A stretch of 64,000 nt of DNA. Source: Diploptera punctata (taxonomy: Eukaryota; Arthropoda; Insecta; Blattodea; Blaberidae). Shown here in pieces: positions 31,783 to 43,389 of this stretch. The notes beneath the pieces were generated by a model that was not told where the DNA came from, searched no databases, and saw only the letters and a list, made by a program, of their open reading frames with translations. Position 1 is the stretch's first letter. Each line of letters begins with the position of its first letter. Location of the stretch: assembly GCA_030220185.1 (NCBI GenBank), contig JASPKZ010004567.1, positions 248,001 to 312,000 of the forward strand, given 5' to 3'. The translations under genes were made by a program, and so were the position numbers.

Positions 31783-33621
31783 CTAACTAATACCCGGCGT
31801 GCGCTGCTACACCGAAATAAATGAAAATTAATGTGCTTTTATGCTTAGTTGAACAAGTAAAAGGAAAATTAATTATACAGTTTTATTTTTTATATACCCC
31901 CAGCTGATACCCGGCGTTGCTCGGGAATCTACTTATCCCGATCTTCTTGACATAAAGAGCTGAAATACGAAAATGAATGTGTTTTATGTTTACTTAAATA
32001 AGTGTAAGTAAACATTTATATCGTAATTATTTTTAGATACCCCGTGTTGTTTACCCGCCGTTGTCCTGGAATCTACTCATCCCGATCTTCTTGGCATAAA
32101 TGAGCTGAAAGACAAAATTAATGTACTTCTTATGATTGCCGTAGTTGAATAAGTAATATGAAAAATAATTATAAATGTATATCGTAATTATTGTAAGATT
32201 CCCCGTGCTGAAAATCCGATGTTTCCCGGGAATCTACTTATCTCGATCTTCTTGACATAAAGAGCTGAAATACGAAAATGAATGTGTTTTATGTTTACTT
32301 AAATAAGTGTAAGTAAACATTTATATCGTAATTATTTTTAGATACCCCGTGTTGTTTACCCGCCGTTGTCCTGGAATCTACTCATCCCGATCTTCTTGGC
32401 ATAAATGAGCTGAAAGACAAAATTAATGTACTTCTTATGATTACCGTAGTTGAATAAGTAATATGAAAAATAATTATAAATGTATATCGTAATTATTGTA
32501 AGATTCCCCGTGCTGAAAATCCGATGTTTCCCGGGAATCTACTTATCTCGATCTTCTTGACATAAAGAGCTGAAATACGAAAATGAATGTGTTTTATGTT
32601 TACTTAAATAAGTGTAAGTAAACATTTATATCGTAATTATTTTTAGATACCCCGTGTTGTTTACCCGCCGTTGTCCTGGAATCTACTCATCCCGATCTTC
32701 TTGGCATAAATGAGCTGAAAGACAAAATTAATGTACTTCTTATGATTACCGTAGTTGAATAAGTAATATGAAAAATAATTATAAATGTATATCGTAATTA
32801 TTGTAAGATTCCCCGTGCTGAAAATCCGATGTTTCCCGGGAATCTACTTATCTCGATCTTCTTGACATAAAGAGCTGAAATACGAAAATGAATGTGTTTT
32901 ATGTTTACTTAAATAAGTGTAAGTAAAAATTTATATCGTAATTATTTTTAGATACCCCGTGTTGTTTACCCGCCGTTGTCCTGGAATCTACTCATCCCGA
33001 TCTTCTTGGCATAAATGAGCTGAAAGACAAAATTAATGTACTTCTTATGATTACCGTAGTTGAATAAGTAATATGAAAAATAATTATAAATGTATATCGT
33101 AATTATTGTAAGATTCCCCGTGCTGAAAATCCGATGTTTCCCGGGAATCTGCTTATCTCGATCTTCTTGACAAAATTCGTTATTGTGAGTTACTCATAAA
33201 AGAATACTCGCCATGTGTTGCTATATGCTTGCATAGGAATCTACCCTACTTGTCTCGATCTTCTTGGCATCAATGAAAGACAAAAATGTTTATTGTCAGT
33301 TATCCGTAAGAGATAAATATATGCTGTCGCGGACTTTTTTGTAGAGTTTTTTGAGATATTCAATTCTGTGTACATTAATGTTGTGTATTTGTTATGGTTT
33401 AGGCAGAGTAAGCCAGGAGCTTCTTTATTCACGTTTTCCACTACAAAGGGCAAATTTAAGGGTGTAGGGGAGTTGAGTATCACAACTCTCTTATAGCCTA
33501 TGTTCATCGCGGAAATCTCCTGAACATTTTGAAAAAGGACCCATCACAATCGGATGAACGGTATGGCCGCGCATAAAGTACGAACAAACAAACTAACTAA
33601 CATTCATTTTTATATATTAGA
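31783..33621 (-). mobile_element. Helitron-like element, copy C, expanded by a 305-bp tandem array
   Basis: The minus strand begins 'tctaatatataaaaatgaat' after A and ends with a TTAG variant of CTAG before T. The order of parts is the same as at 59486-60418, but the centre holds four extra-similar units. Total length is 1839 bp versus 933 bp for the unexpanded copy. No Rep/helicase coding. A 88-codon frame at 33241-33507 is within the conserved leader and not a gene. Confidence 0.9.
31941..33160. repeat. Four tandem copies of a 305-bp dimeric unit
   Basis: 'atcttcttgacataaagagc' recurs at 31941, 32246, 32551 and 32856, and a partial start follows at 33161, giving an exact 305-bp period. Within each unit, two diverged halves of about 150 bp each carry 'cgatcttctt'. 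Differences among units are very few: gccgtag versus accgtag, aacattta versus aaaattta, tactta versus tgctta. Confidence 0.97.
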
Positions 33622-33833
33622 TTTTAAGTAAGTAATGGAAAAAGGAGTCAATATATGTATTATTTAAATTGGTGTAAAATAATACACAATATTCAAATAG
33701 GTAGTAATAACTTACGGTTATGATGATTTTCTTTCTCTGCATTTCGACATTTTTAAATAAACTTGTATCAAAAATTAAGTTTTTCAAATTTAACAAAATA
33801 AATATGTATTAAAATTATAATATCACATTGTTA

Positions 33834-33960
33834 CCTAGTAGGTCCGTCTTCTTAACTTTATAAACTGTTAATTCTCTGTAGGCCTTTCGGGACTAGTCCC
33901 ATCATCAGCAGAAGGAGCAGGAGGTAAGTTTGTATCTACTTACCCTGAAAGCAATACTGG
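33834..33960 (-). repeat. Penelope-type terminal repeat fragment with hammerhead-like motif
   Basis: The minus strand reads 'ctgatgatgggactagtccc' followed at once by 'gaaaggcc'. CTGATGA and GAAA around a short hairpin are the conserved core of a hammerhead ribozyme. Minimal hammerheads are known in Penelope-like retroelements. Flanking sequence (33834-33890) is related to the arms of the palindrome at 20685-20889. Stems I and III and the cleavage site could not be assigned by eye. Confidence 0.45.
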
Positions 33961-34032
33961 TAAGCTAGTGAAGATTGGGCACATAGGACTGTATTCCGTA
34001 AATCAGCAAAATGGGGCATGTGAATATCGAAT

Positions 34033-34477
34033 TTAAAGAAAAAATATAAATGTAACCTTGTTTTGCCTACTCTTCATTTCATGCGCGATGTAATGCTCTT
34101 GTTTGGTTAGTGGACATTTAATGAAAAAAATACGAAACGCCACGCATAACAATACATTCCGAATGTCGTCATTTGACTCCCTCCAGCGTACAAATCTTGC
34201 ATTTCCGGATATGTGCCACTTATTTAAAAATACCAAATTGCTATCCTGCACAACATGATAAATGACGTTGCCGGCATTGTTTTGAATCACTCTGCACATA
34301 AAAAAATTCTGAATATCGGAGTTCAACCGCACGCGTCGAGATTTTGTTTGTAACAGAAATAGTGCACATTTGTCCGTGTCTTCTGCTTTTACCATCTCCT
34401 CCTTCTTTAAGACTGTATATATTTTCTTTTTAGGAATGTGAGGTATTTTTTGTCCCGCGCCTTCACCGACTGCTTTG
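34033..34477 (-). CDS. Unrecognised open frame, about 148 codons
   Basis: The minus strand is open from about 34477 to TAG/TAA near 34033. The first ATG in context is at 34393-34395 (120 codons). The product has mixed composition (SRRVRLNSDIQNFFMCRVI; KWHISGNARFVRW), not the low-complexity type of other AT-rich ORFs here. The start overlaps the SINE-3 head, so the part before that ATG may be fortuitous. No domain is recognised. It could be a transposon ORF remnant, a host exon, or chance. Confidence 0.25.
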
Positions 34478-34856
34478 GCGCAGACTTATGTACTATGCGC
34501 TGGTTCGAATCCCCATAAAAAATAAATCTTCTTCTTCTTCCTTCCAAGTATTAGGCCAAGGCCTGTTACGATCCTATAGAAAATTTTCCCTCCAGCGTTT
34601 CATAGGACGGCCCAGTGATCTTCGTCCTCTTGGTATATAATTATAAACAGCTTTGGGGATCCGATTTGAACTCATTCTTTCAAGATGGTGTTTCCAATTT
34701 AGTTGGTATAAAAAAATAAATTTTTCATATAATTTCAGCCAGTATAGGATATGTGTCCACCAAGCATCGAGAGGAATTTGGGAGCTAAATTAAGTAGCGT
34801 TTCCTGTTTGCGACATATCACCCCTAGCCTCGTTCTATGATCGTCCACTTTAGTTA

Positions 34857-34860
<4 letters not shown>
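34467..34860 (+). mobile_element. SINE-3 copy interrupted by a retroelement 3' end
   Basis: The first part (34467-34527) has 'gctggttcgaatccccata' as B box. After a 183-bp insertion, the body resumes at 34712 with 'tttcatataatttcagccag' and 'tataggatatgtg'. Joining the two parts reproduces the SINE-3 order seen at 30829-31106. Confidence 0.7.
34528..34710 (-). mobile_element. Short 3' end of a GAA-tailed LINE with 11-bp target-site duplication
   Basis: 'aaaaaataaat' is duplicated at 34517-34527 and 34711-34721. The insert begins with 'cttcttcttcttcc', the complement of a GAA-type tail, and continues with sequence typical of the last RT codons and 3' UTR (GRP-R-like). It is 183 bp long, strongly 5'-truncated. 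Confidence 0.8.
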
Positions 34861-34997
<137 letters not shown>

Positions 34998-35024
34998 AGT
35001 CGAATGGAGTGTCCCATCCTTATA

Positions 35025-35062
35025 ACTAACTCACTGCCTCTATCGAACCCGTAGTTTCATGG
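35025..35062 (-). mobile_element. 38-bp RTE 3' terminus
   Basis: Only the very end of the RTE family ('actaactcactgcctctatc' and 'cgaacccgtag'). It has target-duplication-like repeats on both sides (35009-35024 and 35064-35079). Confidence 0.7.
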
Positions 35063-35079
35063 CGTGTCCCATTCTTATA

Positions 35080-35601
35080 ACTAACTAACTCACGGGCCCT
35101 ATCGAACCCTTAGGTTCATGGTCGCGCGGACATGAGCTCTCCATACATCCCCATCCTGAGCTTTTCCAACCATCCCTTGTATAATCTACTCACCTCAAAT
35201 CTTGGTTAATATTATTCTCCCTCCTCATTCTTGGTCTACTGACTAGACGTTTTCCCACTGGTTTTCCTACAATATGCTTCCATGCTCCTCTTTAATTCCC
35301 CATTTGTGCCACAATGACTTGCCCACCGCAGTCTATGAGACTTTATTATATCTGGTTTCATATAAAAGTCATGTAGCTCATTGTTATAAAATGTTCTCCA
35401 TTTGCCTGTCTCTTCATCTCTCTTTGGTTAAAAAAATTCCCTAAGAACTTTATTCTCAAATACTCGTAATATTTTCTCCTGCCTTAAAGTAAGCGTGCAT
35501 GTTTCGCATTCATATAATATAGTCTCCACATGTAGGGAGAATAACTTATTTATATATCTTCAGTTTAACGTTTTTTGAGACAAGTTTGGATGACAAGAGT
35601 C
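35080..35601 (-). pseudogene. RTE-like retrotransposon 3' fragment
   Basis: The minus strand spans from YGCE-like codons to the GRP-MRW region and the 'catgaacctaagggttcgat' terminus, then an ACTA-type tail. Many indels. The 16-bp sequence 'gtgtcccatccttata' and variants occur before, between and after this and the preceding short fragment. Confidence 0.85.
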
Positions 35602-35617
35602 GTGTCCCCTCCCTATA

Positions 35618-36854
35618 AATTCTCAAACTCTAATGCAGTTAATTAAAACTGCAATTATATGGTAAACCAAGCTGTTTCTAGGCTTGCCTCGCTACGGAAT
35701 AGTAGACCTATAAAGGTACATTAAAAAAAATATTTCAATTACGACGTCCGGCGAAATGTCTCGGGTAGAGCTAGAATTAAGTATTTCTTATTACTGAACG
35801 TCTTGATGCATAATGATTTCAGCTGATTCATGTACATTCTACTGTCACAGGGGGTGATGAAATGAAATGGGATAAAATGCATCACTTTTAGTATGGCGAA
35901 ATGAAGTTTTTGACATGTAAAATCGGTAGAAATCTTGAGATAAACTTGTCCAGGTTGATTCGTCCATCATGAATTCCACATGAAATAGCCTGAACGTGTG
36001 ATATAATTTATTTCATTTAGCAGGTTTCACATCTCCTTGCGCCAAATTAATCTACTGTCATTCTCCTCCACATTTATGTCATTCCAATCTCCATCGTCCA
36101 ATCCTTTTTCCCCTCATGTTGCTCAACACACCATAAATCCACGTTATTTTTGGCAATTCTCTTTTTCTTTTGCCATTATATTATTCATCTTGTGATCTGT
36201 CTTCTGTAATTATTTTTACATTTTAATTATTTGTTTTTATGAAAACCACAAATAAAATTTTATCATTCGTCTTTTGTTTAATTACACTGTTTATTTTATC
36301 TCTTCTGTGGTATATTAAAAAAAATAAATGAAATTCCCTTCACTAACCAAACACATTCTGGATCCATGTAAGTGATATTTGTACGCTCGTGGCCTTCGTG
36401 GTAATTTCAATCATGTGGATACTTGTTAAATTCCTGGAATTGTTGATAATTATCAAACTTATGCTGGAATTTACTGACCCACAAACACGAGAAGGTCAGA
36501 GGTTAGGATGGATAAGTTATCCACTTTACAGAAATTAATATCTTCTGTTTCCTGCAGTCCCCTGAGTTTATGAAGTTGCATGCGGCTAATTTAAAGGAAT
36601 AAGACGTAATACATATCCAACCAAACATACAGGGTATCAACAATAAAATACGGTATAAAAATTCTGCTAAATGGACAAAAAAAAACGTCGAAGAGATATT
36701 TTATAATATACACCTCTCCTAAAGTATCAATATAATTAAATAATTTTATTTTCATTAAATTGTACCAAAATTCATCAATATTCTGAACTAATATTCATGT
36801 TAGTTATTTTTTTCGATTAAGAAAATACTTATTTTATATTAGTTGGGGAATGTA
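35618..36854. other. No recognised feature
   Basis: AT-rich with no RT, tRNA-like or TIR signals that I can support. ORFs are all shorter than 60 codons. Confidence 0.45.
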
Positions 36855-37035
36855 TCCTTCCCGGTGGACAATGATTGCCTCTGGTTTCCAGAACTCGTGG
36901 TTTCATACCCGGCCGTGGATTACTTGTCATAGGTTTATGACATTTAAATCAATCTCAACTGATATGAGAGACCTCTGGCTCTTTCACGCCTATATTGTAA
37001 TATGTGCCGTCGGAGAACGTCTTTTAATAAAATGA
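36855..37035 (+). repeat. Possible diverged SINE-2-like head
   Basis: 'ggtggacaatgattgcctct' and 'gtggtttcatacccggccg' resemble the A- and B-box regions of SINE-2, but the body after 36930 does not match. It may be a related SINE subfamily. Confidence 0.35.
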
Positions 37036-37071
37036 CAGTTAAAGAAGTTTTATTTATTTCTTCAAATTGCT

Positions 37072-37072
<1 letters not shown>

Positions 37073-37132
<60 letters not shown>
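37073..37132. repeat. (ATT)n microsatellite
   Basis: About 19 units, followed within 20 bp by an RTE 3' terminus, again placing the two together. Confidence 0.95.
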
Positions 37133-37144
37133 CGTTGTTATTAA

Positions 37145-37210
37145 ACTAACTCACTTGGCTCTATAGTACCCATCGGTTTATGGCTGCGCAGAAATAAGCT
37201 GTCCTATGCT
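37145..37210 (-). mobile_element. RTE 3' terminus fragment
   Basis: 'aactaactcacttggctcta' and 'aaataagctgtcctatgc' match the terminal 60 bp of the RTE family in reverse. No coding part is left. Confidence 0.55.
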
Positions 37211-37286
37211 ATGTCTACCAAGAAAATTTGATATTTAATTAAATTAAAAACTGAAAATTGTTTTATATATATATATATATATATAT

Positions 37287-37935
37287 TGTACCGAAATCAA
37301 GTTTTCGATACATGGATTACGTCATACTGCGCAACAAATACGTCATCGCGTCTCTATATATTTAGTGATCTTAGTGAACAGTGCCAAATTCTCTCCTACG
37401 TACCCCCCCCCCTTTCTTTCCTGTACGCTCTGTGTGCTATCGCGCATCCTCCCCTCTCCTGGTGAACCCTCAAATATAGCTGCGCTTACTAACGTCGGAT
37501 CAGATCATCTGTTTGTCAACCAAAAGGAGTCTAGTCGATATAGCTCGGAGGAGCTTGTTTTGTTTATTGGTCCCTTAGGCCAGGGTGGGGCCACAAGGGT
37601 CGTGCACCCTAGCCCTTGGCGGGACTAGTGTGAATGAAAGAGAGTACATATATTTTATAATTATTGTTTTGTTAGATGATCGATAAGACTATTGTTTTCT
37701 TCTCTCAACTTATTTTCAATGTTAAGCTAACTATCTTGTATTTATTTGAATGTTACATCTGACTGTTTTCTTTTGACTCTTATTAAATATGTTATCTGTT
37801 TTTAAGTAACTTTTGCGTATTGATTTAATAGCTAGTCATGTCAGATATGAGTATAAAGTTCCAAAGCTGTCTCAAGCAAATATGATTCCCTCTTTCCTTG
37901 AAACTTCCACGATCGTAATCTGTATAGCTTACAAT
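37287..37935 (+). other. Unassigned GC-richer segment, possible solo LTR or 5' exon
   Basis: It starts 'tgtaccgaaatcaag' after a (TA)n run. It contains a TATA-like 'tctatatatttagtg' near 37352 and a C-rich stretch with several CpGs at 37385-37630, and it ends before an AT-rich region. LTR-like promoter layout is possible, but no matching second copy or clear 5-bp duplication is seen. An 87-codon frame (37365-37628) has no recognised domain. Confidence 0.2.
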
Positions 37936-38449
37936 ATATTACATGATTAACAATTTATTAAGGAAAGGTGAATTAATCTTTGTCTTTTATGGGCCCGGGC
38001 AAAGATATGTTCTCGACTCAAAGTAATTATCAACAAAATTGGTACGATCCAGCACCAACACGCGTGGTTCAATAAATGGTAGCGGTCACTGTGGTTTACG
38101 GTGCAATAAAATGGTAGCAGATCGCGTAGTTAAAATGTTGGTTTCCAGGCAGTGAGGTTGCGCCGGTGCAATATAGTAAAACTTGTTCAAAGCGGAATCG
38201 CATGGGACCATTTCTTTTCTACATTCCGCATTATAAAAAAACAAAAAGTGATCAACCAATCTTAGATTATAGAGTACCGTATGTCTTTTTACGTACCTTG
38301 GATTAATTGTAGTTCCGCTGCCATTGAAAAGTGAAGTACAGTATGTACGAACGATAACGCGCAAAAAAAGCAGTCCTTTTCGCTGAAGTTAAAAATGTCT
38401 CATAGGTTCGTATCCTGAAATTAAAGTATGCAGTTTTGGTTTCCTCTCA

Positions 38450-38640
38450 CTAACTATAGGTACTTTTGTCCACATCCTTTGATGTCCCGCAAATTCCATT
38501 GCACACTACATTGTGTCGTCTTTTAAAACTGTACAGCCAACCTGAAGATGCCTTAAAATCGTTATTGTCTAGGGGTGTAGCAACAGTTAGAGCTTGACTT
38601 TGGAGTATCACATCGGTCCGGAAATTTGGATATTTTTTGA
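38450..38640 (-). pseudogene. CENP-B/Tigger-type helix-turn-helix remnant
   Basis: The minus-strand translation DFKASSGWLYSFKRRHNVV is the hallmark of the HTH_Tnp_Tc5 (CENP-B) DNA-binding domain shared by pogo/Tigger transposases and their domesticated relatives. About 60 codons survive. Neither the upstream HTH-psq nor the downstream DDE domain is visible nearby, so this is a transposase fragment. A host gene exon is less likely because no splice sites flank the homology cleanly. Confidence 0.65.
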
Positions 38641-38665
38641 CCGCGCACTTGTAAAACACACCCAC

Positions 38666-40117
38666 ACTAATTCCTTGATTTCTTCATTTGTTTTATTATG
38701 TATTTATTTATTTATGTTTCTTTCCCCTTTGTTTGATCGTTTCCTTGTATTCATTAATTAATTCATTCGTTTTTTGTGTGTTTTATAATCTCATAAACTT
38801 GGGTTTTTCCACATTTCAATTAAGTCATTATTTCGCTTACTGAGAGTTTATTTTATCTTCATTCACTTTCACTTTTTCGTTTAATGACAATGATACATAC
38901 GATTTAGCCATCTTTATTCCGGAAATTCAGAACACTACCTGTGAAAGATATGTACACATTTGGTTCTCAGATCTTAAACTAATCTAAGATTTTACAGTGC
39001 ACTGTCTTGTAAGACAGATGTAACACACGAAATATGTGTAAAACAATCATGTATTTCACATAACGGGTGTGCAGTGAGGCCGAAAGAAAATTCCAGATAC
39101 AGGAAGAAAATCTACTTCACCCGTCGGCAGAAACCATCCCTTATTGTTATTTTGCCTAATGTGAATTCAATGAAGAGGATACTCATTTATTTCTCTCTGT
39201 CTTTCCGCCTTATAAACATATTTTTCATAAATCGTATAGAAATATCCTTCCGTTTCCGCGTTGGACATATTCCGTTTTATACAAAATAAATATACGTAAA
39301 ATTACTATTATTTCGCCGGAACCAATGAATTTGTTTACATAGGACAGACTTCCGCGTTATTCACGTTCCGGATTAAACAAGTTTTACCGTGTATATATAT
39401 ATATATATTATTGGCAGTAATTTCTCTCTTTGTGAATTACGTTGTTCTATCCAAGCAGTAAATAAATAAGATAACATTATAACGTTGGTGTTGCGGATTG
39501 TATAACACGTAAGGAATGTTGGTCGCGTGACTTGCGGCTTCCATAATTATTCAACTGTTTCAACCTTCCCTCGCATTGGTTTTTTCAACCCTTATCTTTG
39601 CCAAGTCATCCTCTTTCTTCACTGTACAGTCACACTCATAACCTAATGCCTATAAACCTGCTAAACTGATTTCTTTTTATTTTAAACAGCTTCAATATTT
39701 TAGTTCTTGACTGTTCTAGTATTTCGTCAGTTGCCTCTTAATTTTATTGTTGTATAGACTAATTGTTTCTAGATTTGCGAGTCTAAATATGCTCGGTGTC
39801 ATGGATTTTAAAGGGCGTAAACATGTTGAATTTGCCTTCTTATTGGAGTAAATCGTGGATTCTATCTAATACATTTACGGTAGATGATAGAGCCTCAGTT
39901 TAAGTCATGGTGCGCTTTATGGTTAATTGAAAATGAGTTAAATAAAACATTTTAAATACATTAATCATTAAATTTCATTCATTTGGGGAGGCCCTATATG
40001 TGCTTGTATAGTCAAAAAAAGGGCATTAATTTGATCCATATTTTAAAATCCCTGTCCCTTTAGTTGGTGCCACTGTAAGGCCCGTGAGGCGCGTGGGTAA
40101 GTTGAGAGATTAAACTA
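38666..40117. other. No recognised feature
   Basis: AT-rich. A 71-codon plus-strand frame (39074-39289) is unrecognised. A short (TA)n lies at about 39392-39408. Confidence 0.45.
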
Positions 40118-40443
40118 ATTTCTTCTTGTATCTTGTAAGCCCATGTTTCCCTTAACAGAGATTTAGGCGCTCTCCCCCTACAGGGAAGAATTCGAACCAT
40201 ACTAATTTAGTTACACTCGTTTTTCGTATGGATGTTATTTGAGTGGTCCGTGGTCAGCGTTCCGCTTCATATTGACATCTAGGAAACCAAGGTAGTGCTA
40301 GGACGGAAAAAGTCGGTTAGTTTTGCTTAGAGGCCTTTTCATTCAGGCTTGAGGATTTTTTACGAGCCTGAAAACCTTCAGAATCGGGACCTATGGCTTA
40401 AAGTCCCTCCCGGAGGACTTTCTCCTTGGATTTTTCCATCCTA
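40118..40443 (-). mobile_element. SINE-2 copy lacking the head, minus strand
   Basis: This copy defines the SINE-2 tail: 'agagatttaggcgctctccc' and 'ttcttcttgtatcttgtaag' at the left are the complement of the 3' end, with an AAG-rich terminus. The body includes 'tagaggccttttcattcagg' and 'gagggactttaagcc'-type sequence. It stops at 'ggatttttccatcctaatgg', without the tRNA-like head. Confidence 0.85.
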
Positions 40444-40687
40444 ATGGAATGGAATCATTAAATTAAGTATTAGTTGGAAACATTAATTTTATAAAGATTA
40501 TTATTAATTTGGTTTAGTCTCTAAAATGAAGCCCTAAATATGTCTTTGAAAAAATGTGTTGGCCCTTTCACGCCTTGAATTGAATTGCGACGATGATAAC
40601 CTGACGAAATGAAAATCTAAAAGTCTAACAACAGCAGAAATCCGATTCCGATTGAGGGTCTTTCCACTTTTCAGCGGTTGCCCTTTA

Positions 40688-40985
40688 ACCAGCCGGCTGC
40701 TGGCCCTTCACATCCACATGTGTCAATGACAGAGCTAGATGATCAACAGCCAGTGTGGGGTGACATGTGGTTAGCATGTCGAGTCCCTCAGCCGTTATAG
40801 CTGGTTCTTCAACCTGGAGCCGCTACTTATTGTAGCTACCCAATTGCCTCACGATGATGGGTGGGCACCGGTCCCATACTGGCCGAAATACCATGAGAAA
40901 ATGTCTTCCCCCATGGAGACTCGAACCAGCGCAAGTCCCGTAGCTCTGCGCCAAGGCTTCCTACCTTAACCGCTCGGCTACGGCA
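40688..40985 (-). mobile_element. SINE-3 copy, most complete
   Basis: On the minus strand: head 'tgccgtagccgagcggttaa' (A-box region of a class II tRNA), B box 'ctggttcgagtctcc', then 'ccatgggggaagacattttc', 'gtatgggaccggtgcccacc' and an end near 'cacatgtggatgtgaagg'. The Leu/Ser-type head is inferred from the 'gccgagcggttaag' core. Confidence 0.82.
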
Positions 40986-42396
40986 GAAATAAAATGTTAA
41001 TAACTGTTGTCTACAACATCTTAGATCATAAAATAAATAGATCGCTGAAGAATTAAATTCAATCCCCGTTCATGAACAGCTCACACATACAGATATGGTT
41101 CTTACATCTCAATAGAGTCTTTCGTTCCAGATTGCCTTGACGAATCGTTAGATATGTATCTCGAAGAAAAATATATTTGGGTTGGCCCATGAAGGGATGG
41201 AAGAAGACCGTAATACGATACTAGATCTGCTGTAGGCTATGATTGGATGATAATAATCTGAATTGTCAAATAGCGTAGCGTCGTTGAATAAAATATTGTT
41301 ATTGTTTTTGTCGTTTTGTATTGAGTAAAACTGTAGACACGAGGGTGTTTTTAAGAGCTTTAACACAGAGTTGAAGGAGGCGGCGGCAGGCTGGCGTGAA
41401 GTATGGAATTCTTACTTAAATAAATAATAAGGTAGCATACAACTTTGTTTTAGAAACCACAGGCTGTCTACCAACTAAAGCTGCATTCTTCAAACACACT
41501 ACAACACACAGTTCAACGAGTTGTTACAAGTATATTGTTACCGCACAGTAGTTAATATCTTATTTAACATCACTTTTTAACAACTCAGGTCATGAGATAT
41601 GCAATTCAAGGCTGTAATACTTTTTATAAAGTTAAAGCAGAGAAGTCCGCGCGCGTCGAGTGCGGCTAATGCGGGCTTCGTAGCGGAGAGTGAAAACACC
41701 GCTCGCACAGATACAACGTAGAATATAGAACCTGCATGTAATTACGTAGGTAAATTTATATTAATATTAACCACTTAAATTTAAATACATCCGTATTGTG
41801 TTCACCCAATCATACCGACCAGTGTTTTGATTCTAGTGTAGCATGCACATTTACCTAACCCATTCCCTTCGCGATTTTGTGGACAGCTCGATTTATGTGG
41901 ATCATGACTAGGGCCCGAGGGTTTAGAGAAAAAAAATTGCAACAGGTTAGTGCTGACGTTCTTATACGCCACATGTAACTCGTAAATAATATAAATGGGG
42001 AGGAAGGCTCGTTTTTAGTCGCACATCAACAACCAAGGCGAAGCACTGTCTAGCTAACGTAGTGAAATGACGAAATCAGCGTCATACAATAATTACAAAT
42101 TTAAAACTTTACCGATATTTTTAATGTCCCCAGTTTTGTCATTTTAGACATTTCTGGTTTCTCTCCTGGCAATGGCGTAATTGTATACCACTTCTGAGGT
42201 TGGAGTGCCTGGAAGGCGGGGTTACGTTGCCCTGATGATATGATGGGTGATGATAATGATAGTGGTGCGCCTTAACGAAAATTATACAAATTTATGCAAT
42301 ATCACTGATTTTCACTATAGCTTATTCCCTGTCTGCTTACCACACCCAATGCTGCGAGGCTTACAACAGTACAAGTCTATCTATGCCTGTACATTA
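40986..42396. other. No gene recognised; GC-richer patch at 41640-41710
   Basis: The patch has many CpGs ('ccgcgcgcgtcgagtgcggc'). It may be a promoter-like or decayed element segment, but no exon or TIR can be defined. The rest is AT-rich. Confidence 0.35.
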
Positions 42397-42706
42397 GGGT
42401 GTACCAAAAAAATCGAAGTTTTTTTATTTTTAAATGCATACCCTCTTAATTTATTTGTATAATTTTAAAACAATATAAGAACAATTTGGTGTACGTAGGC
42501 CCACGGCAACCCGTGCTGACTTACTTCGAAACATGTCAATACTTGTACACTTTCAGAAGAAAATTTGAACAATTAGGTTTTTTATTGTAAAATAGTAAAT
42601 AATTATACGTTTTGGACATATTGATGTTGTATTTACTAATACACTTTTATTTATAGAATCCTTCTATACTAACCCAGTACAAATTTTTATGTGTTATATA
42701 TTTTAA

Positions 42707-43018
42707 GTCCACCATTGTGGTCTCAAGGTAGCATGCTGCCTTGTCACGCAGCGGGCACGGGTTCGATTCCCGGTCGGGACAGGCTCTTGGGTGAGGTTTT
42801 TTCGGGGTTTTTCCTCACCTGTAAGACAAATGTCAGGATGCTTAGGGCCCAACGGTCCCCGAAAATCATCCGACCATCATCATCATCATCCTTCACCGGC
42901 GTGGAAAGCAACGCGAAGCTACCACACCTATAATTCCCTAGTAAAGCTGCAAAGCATAGCATGAAAATGCTATGATTGCAGTGAAAGACCTGTCCTCGGG
43001 CAGAATTACTATGGATGG
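42707..43018 (+). mobile_element. SINE-1 copy e inside the left arm of the long-armed transposon
   Basis: Full-length SINE-1, with both 3' hairpins intact. Perfect 11-bp duplication 'atatattttaa' at 42696-42706 and 43019-43029. Removing SINE and one duplication restores 'tatattttaaaatat', which matches the opposite arm near 45255. Confidence 0.95.
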
Positions 43019-43389
43019 ATATATTTTAAAATATATTTTCGGGATCCTTGTCCGTATCTTGCAGTGGTGTCTTCTCGACGTTTCATCGCCTACTTTGGGT
43101 GACACCTTCAGGAGGTATTGCTTGTTTAAGTTCTTGAAGTTAAACTGCTAAGTGTTTACTTGCCTGATTTAACTACAGAGCGATCAGTATAGCATTGGGC
43201 AGCAGACACGGGGTTGGTGCTGTGCGGTGACGAAGGCTTACACTTGCTGACAGGGGACTTGAAATGTGCGCAGACTCAGCAGTCTACAATCACATCCCAC
43301 GCATTCACGATCGCAGTCAGATTGTATGCTTCGAGTGGATAAGGTGCTGGCTCCCTTTTCCTTGTGTACTGAATGACGTGTGTATAAGT

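Noticed and set aside
31941..33160. CRISPR-like array because of regular repeats
   Set aside because: Units are contiguous 305-bp tandem repeats without short repeat/spacer structure, in a eukaryotic genome, inside a Helitron.
37287..37935. Solo LTR
   Set aside because: TG start and TATA-like box are suggestive, but there is no convincing terminal CA with a 5-bp duplication and no second copy; left as unassigned.
41640..41710. CpG-rich promoter of a host gene
   Set aside because: No splice donor, start codon context or coding frame nearby; evidence too thin to call.
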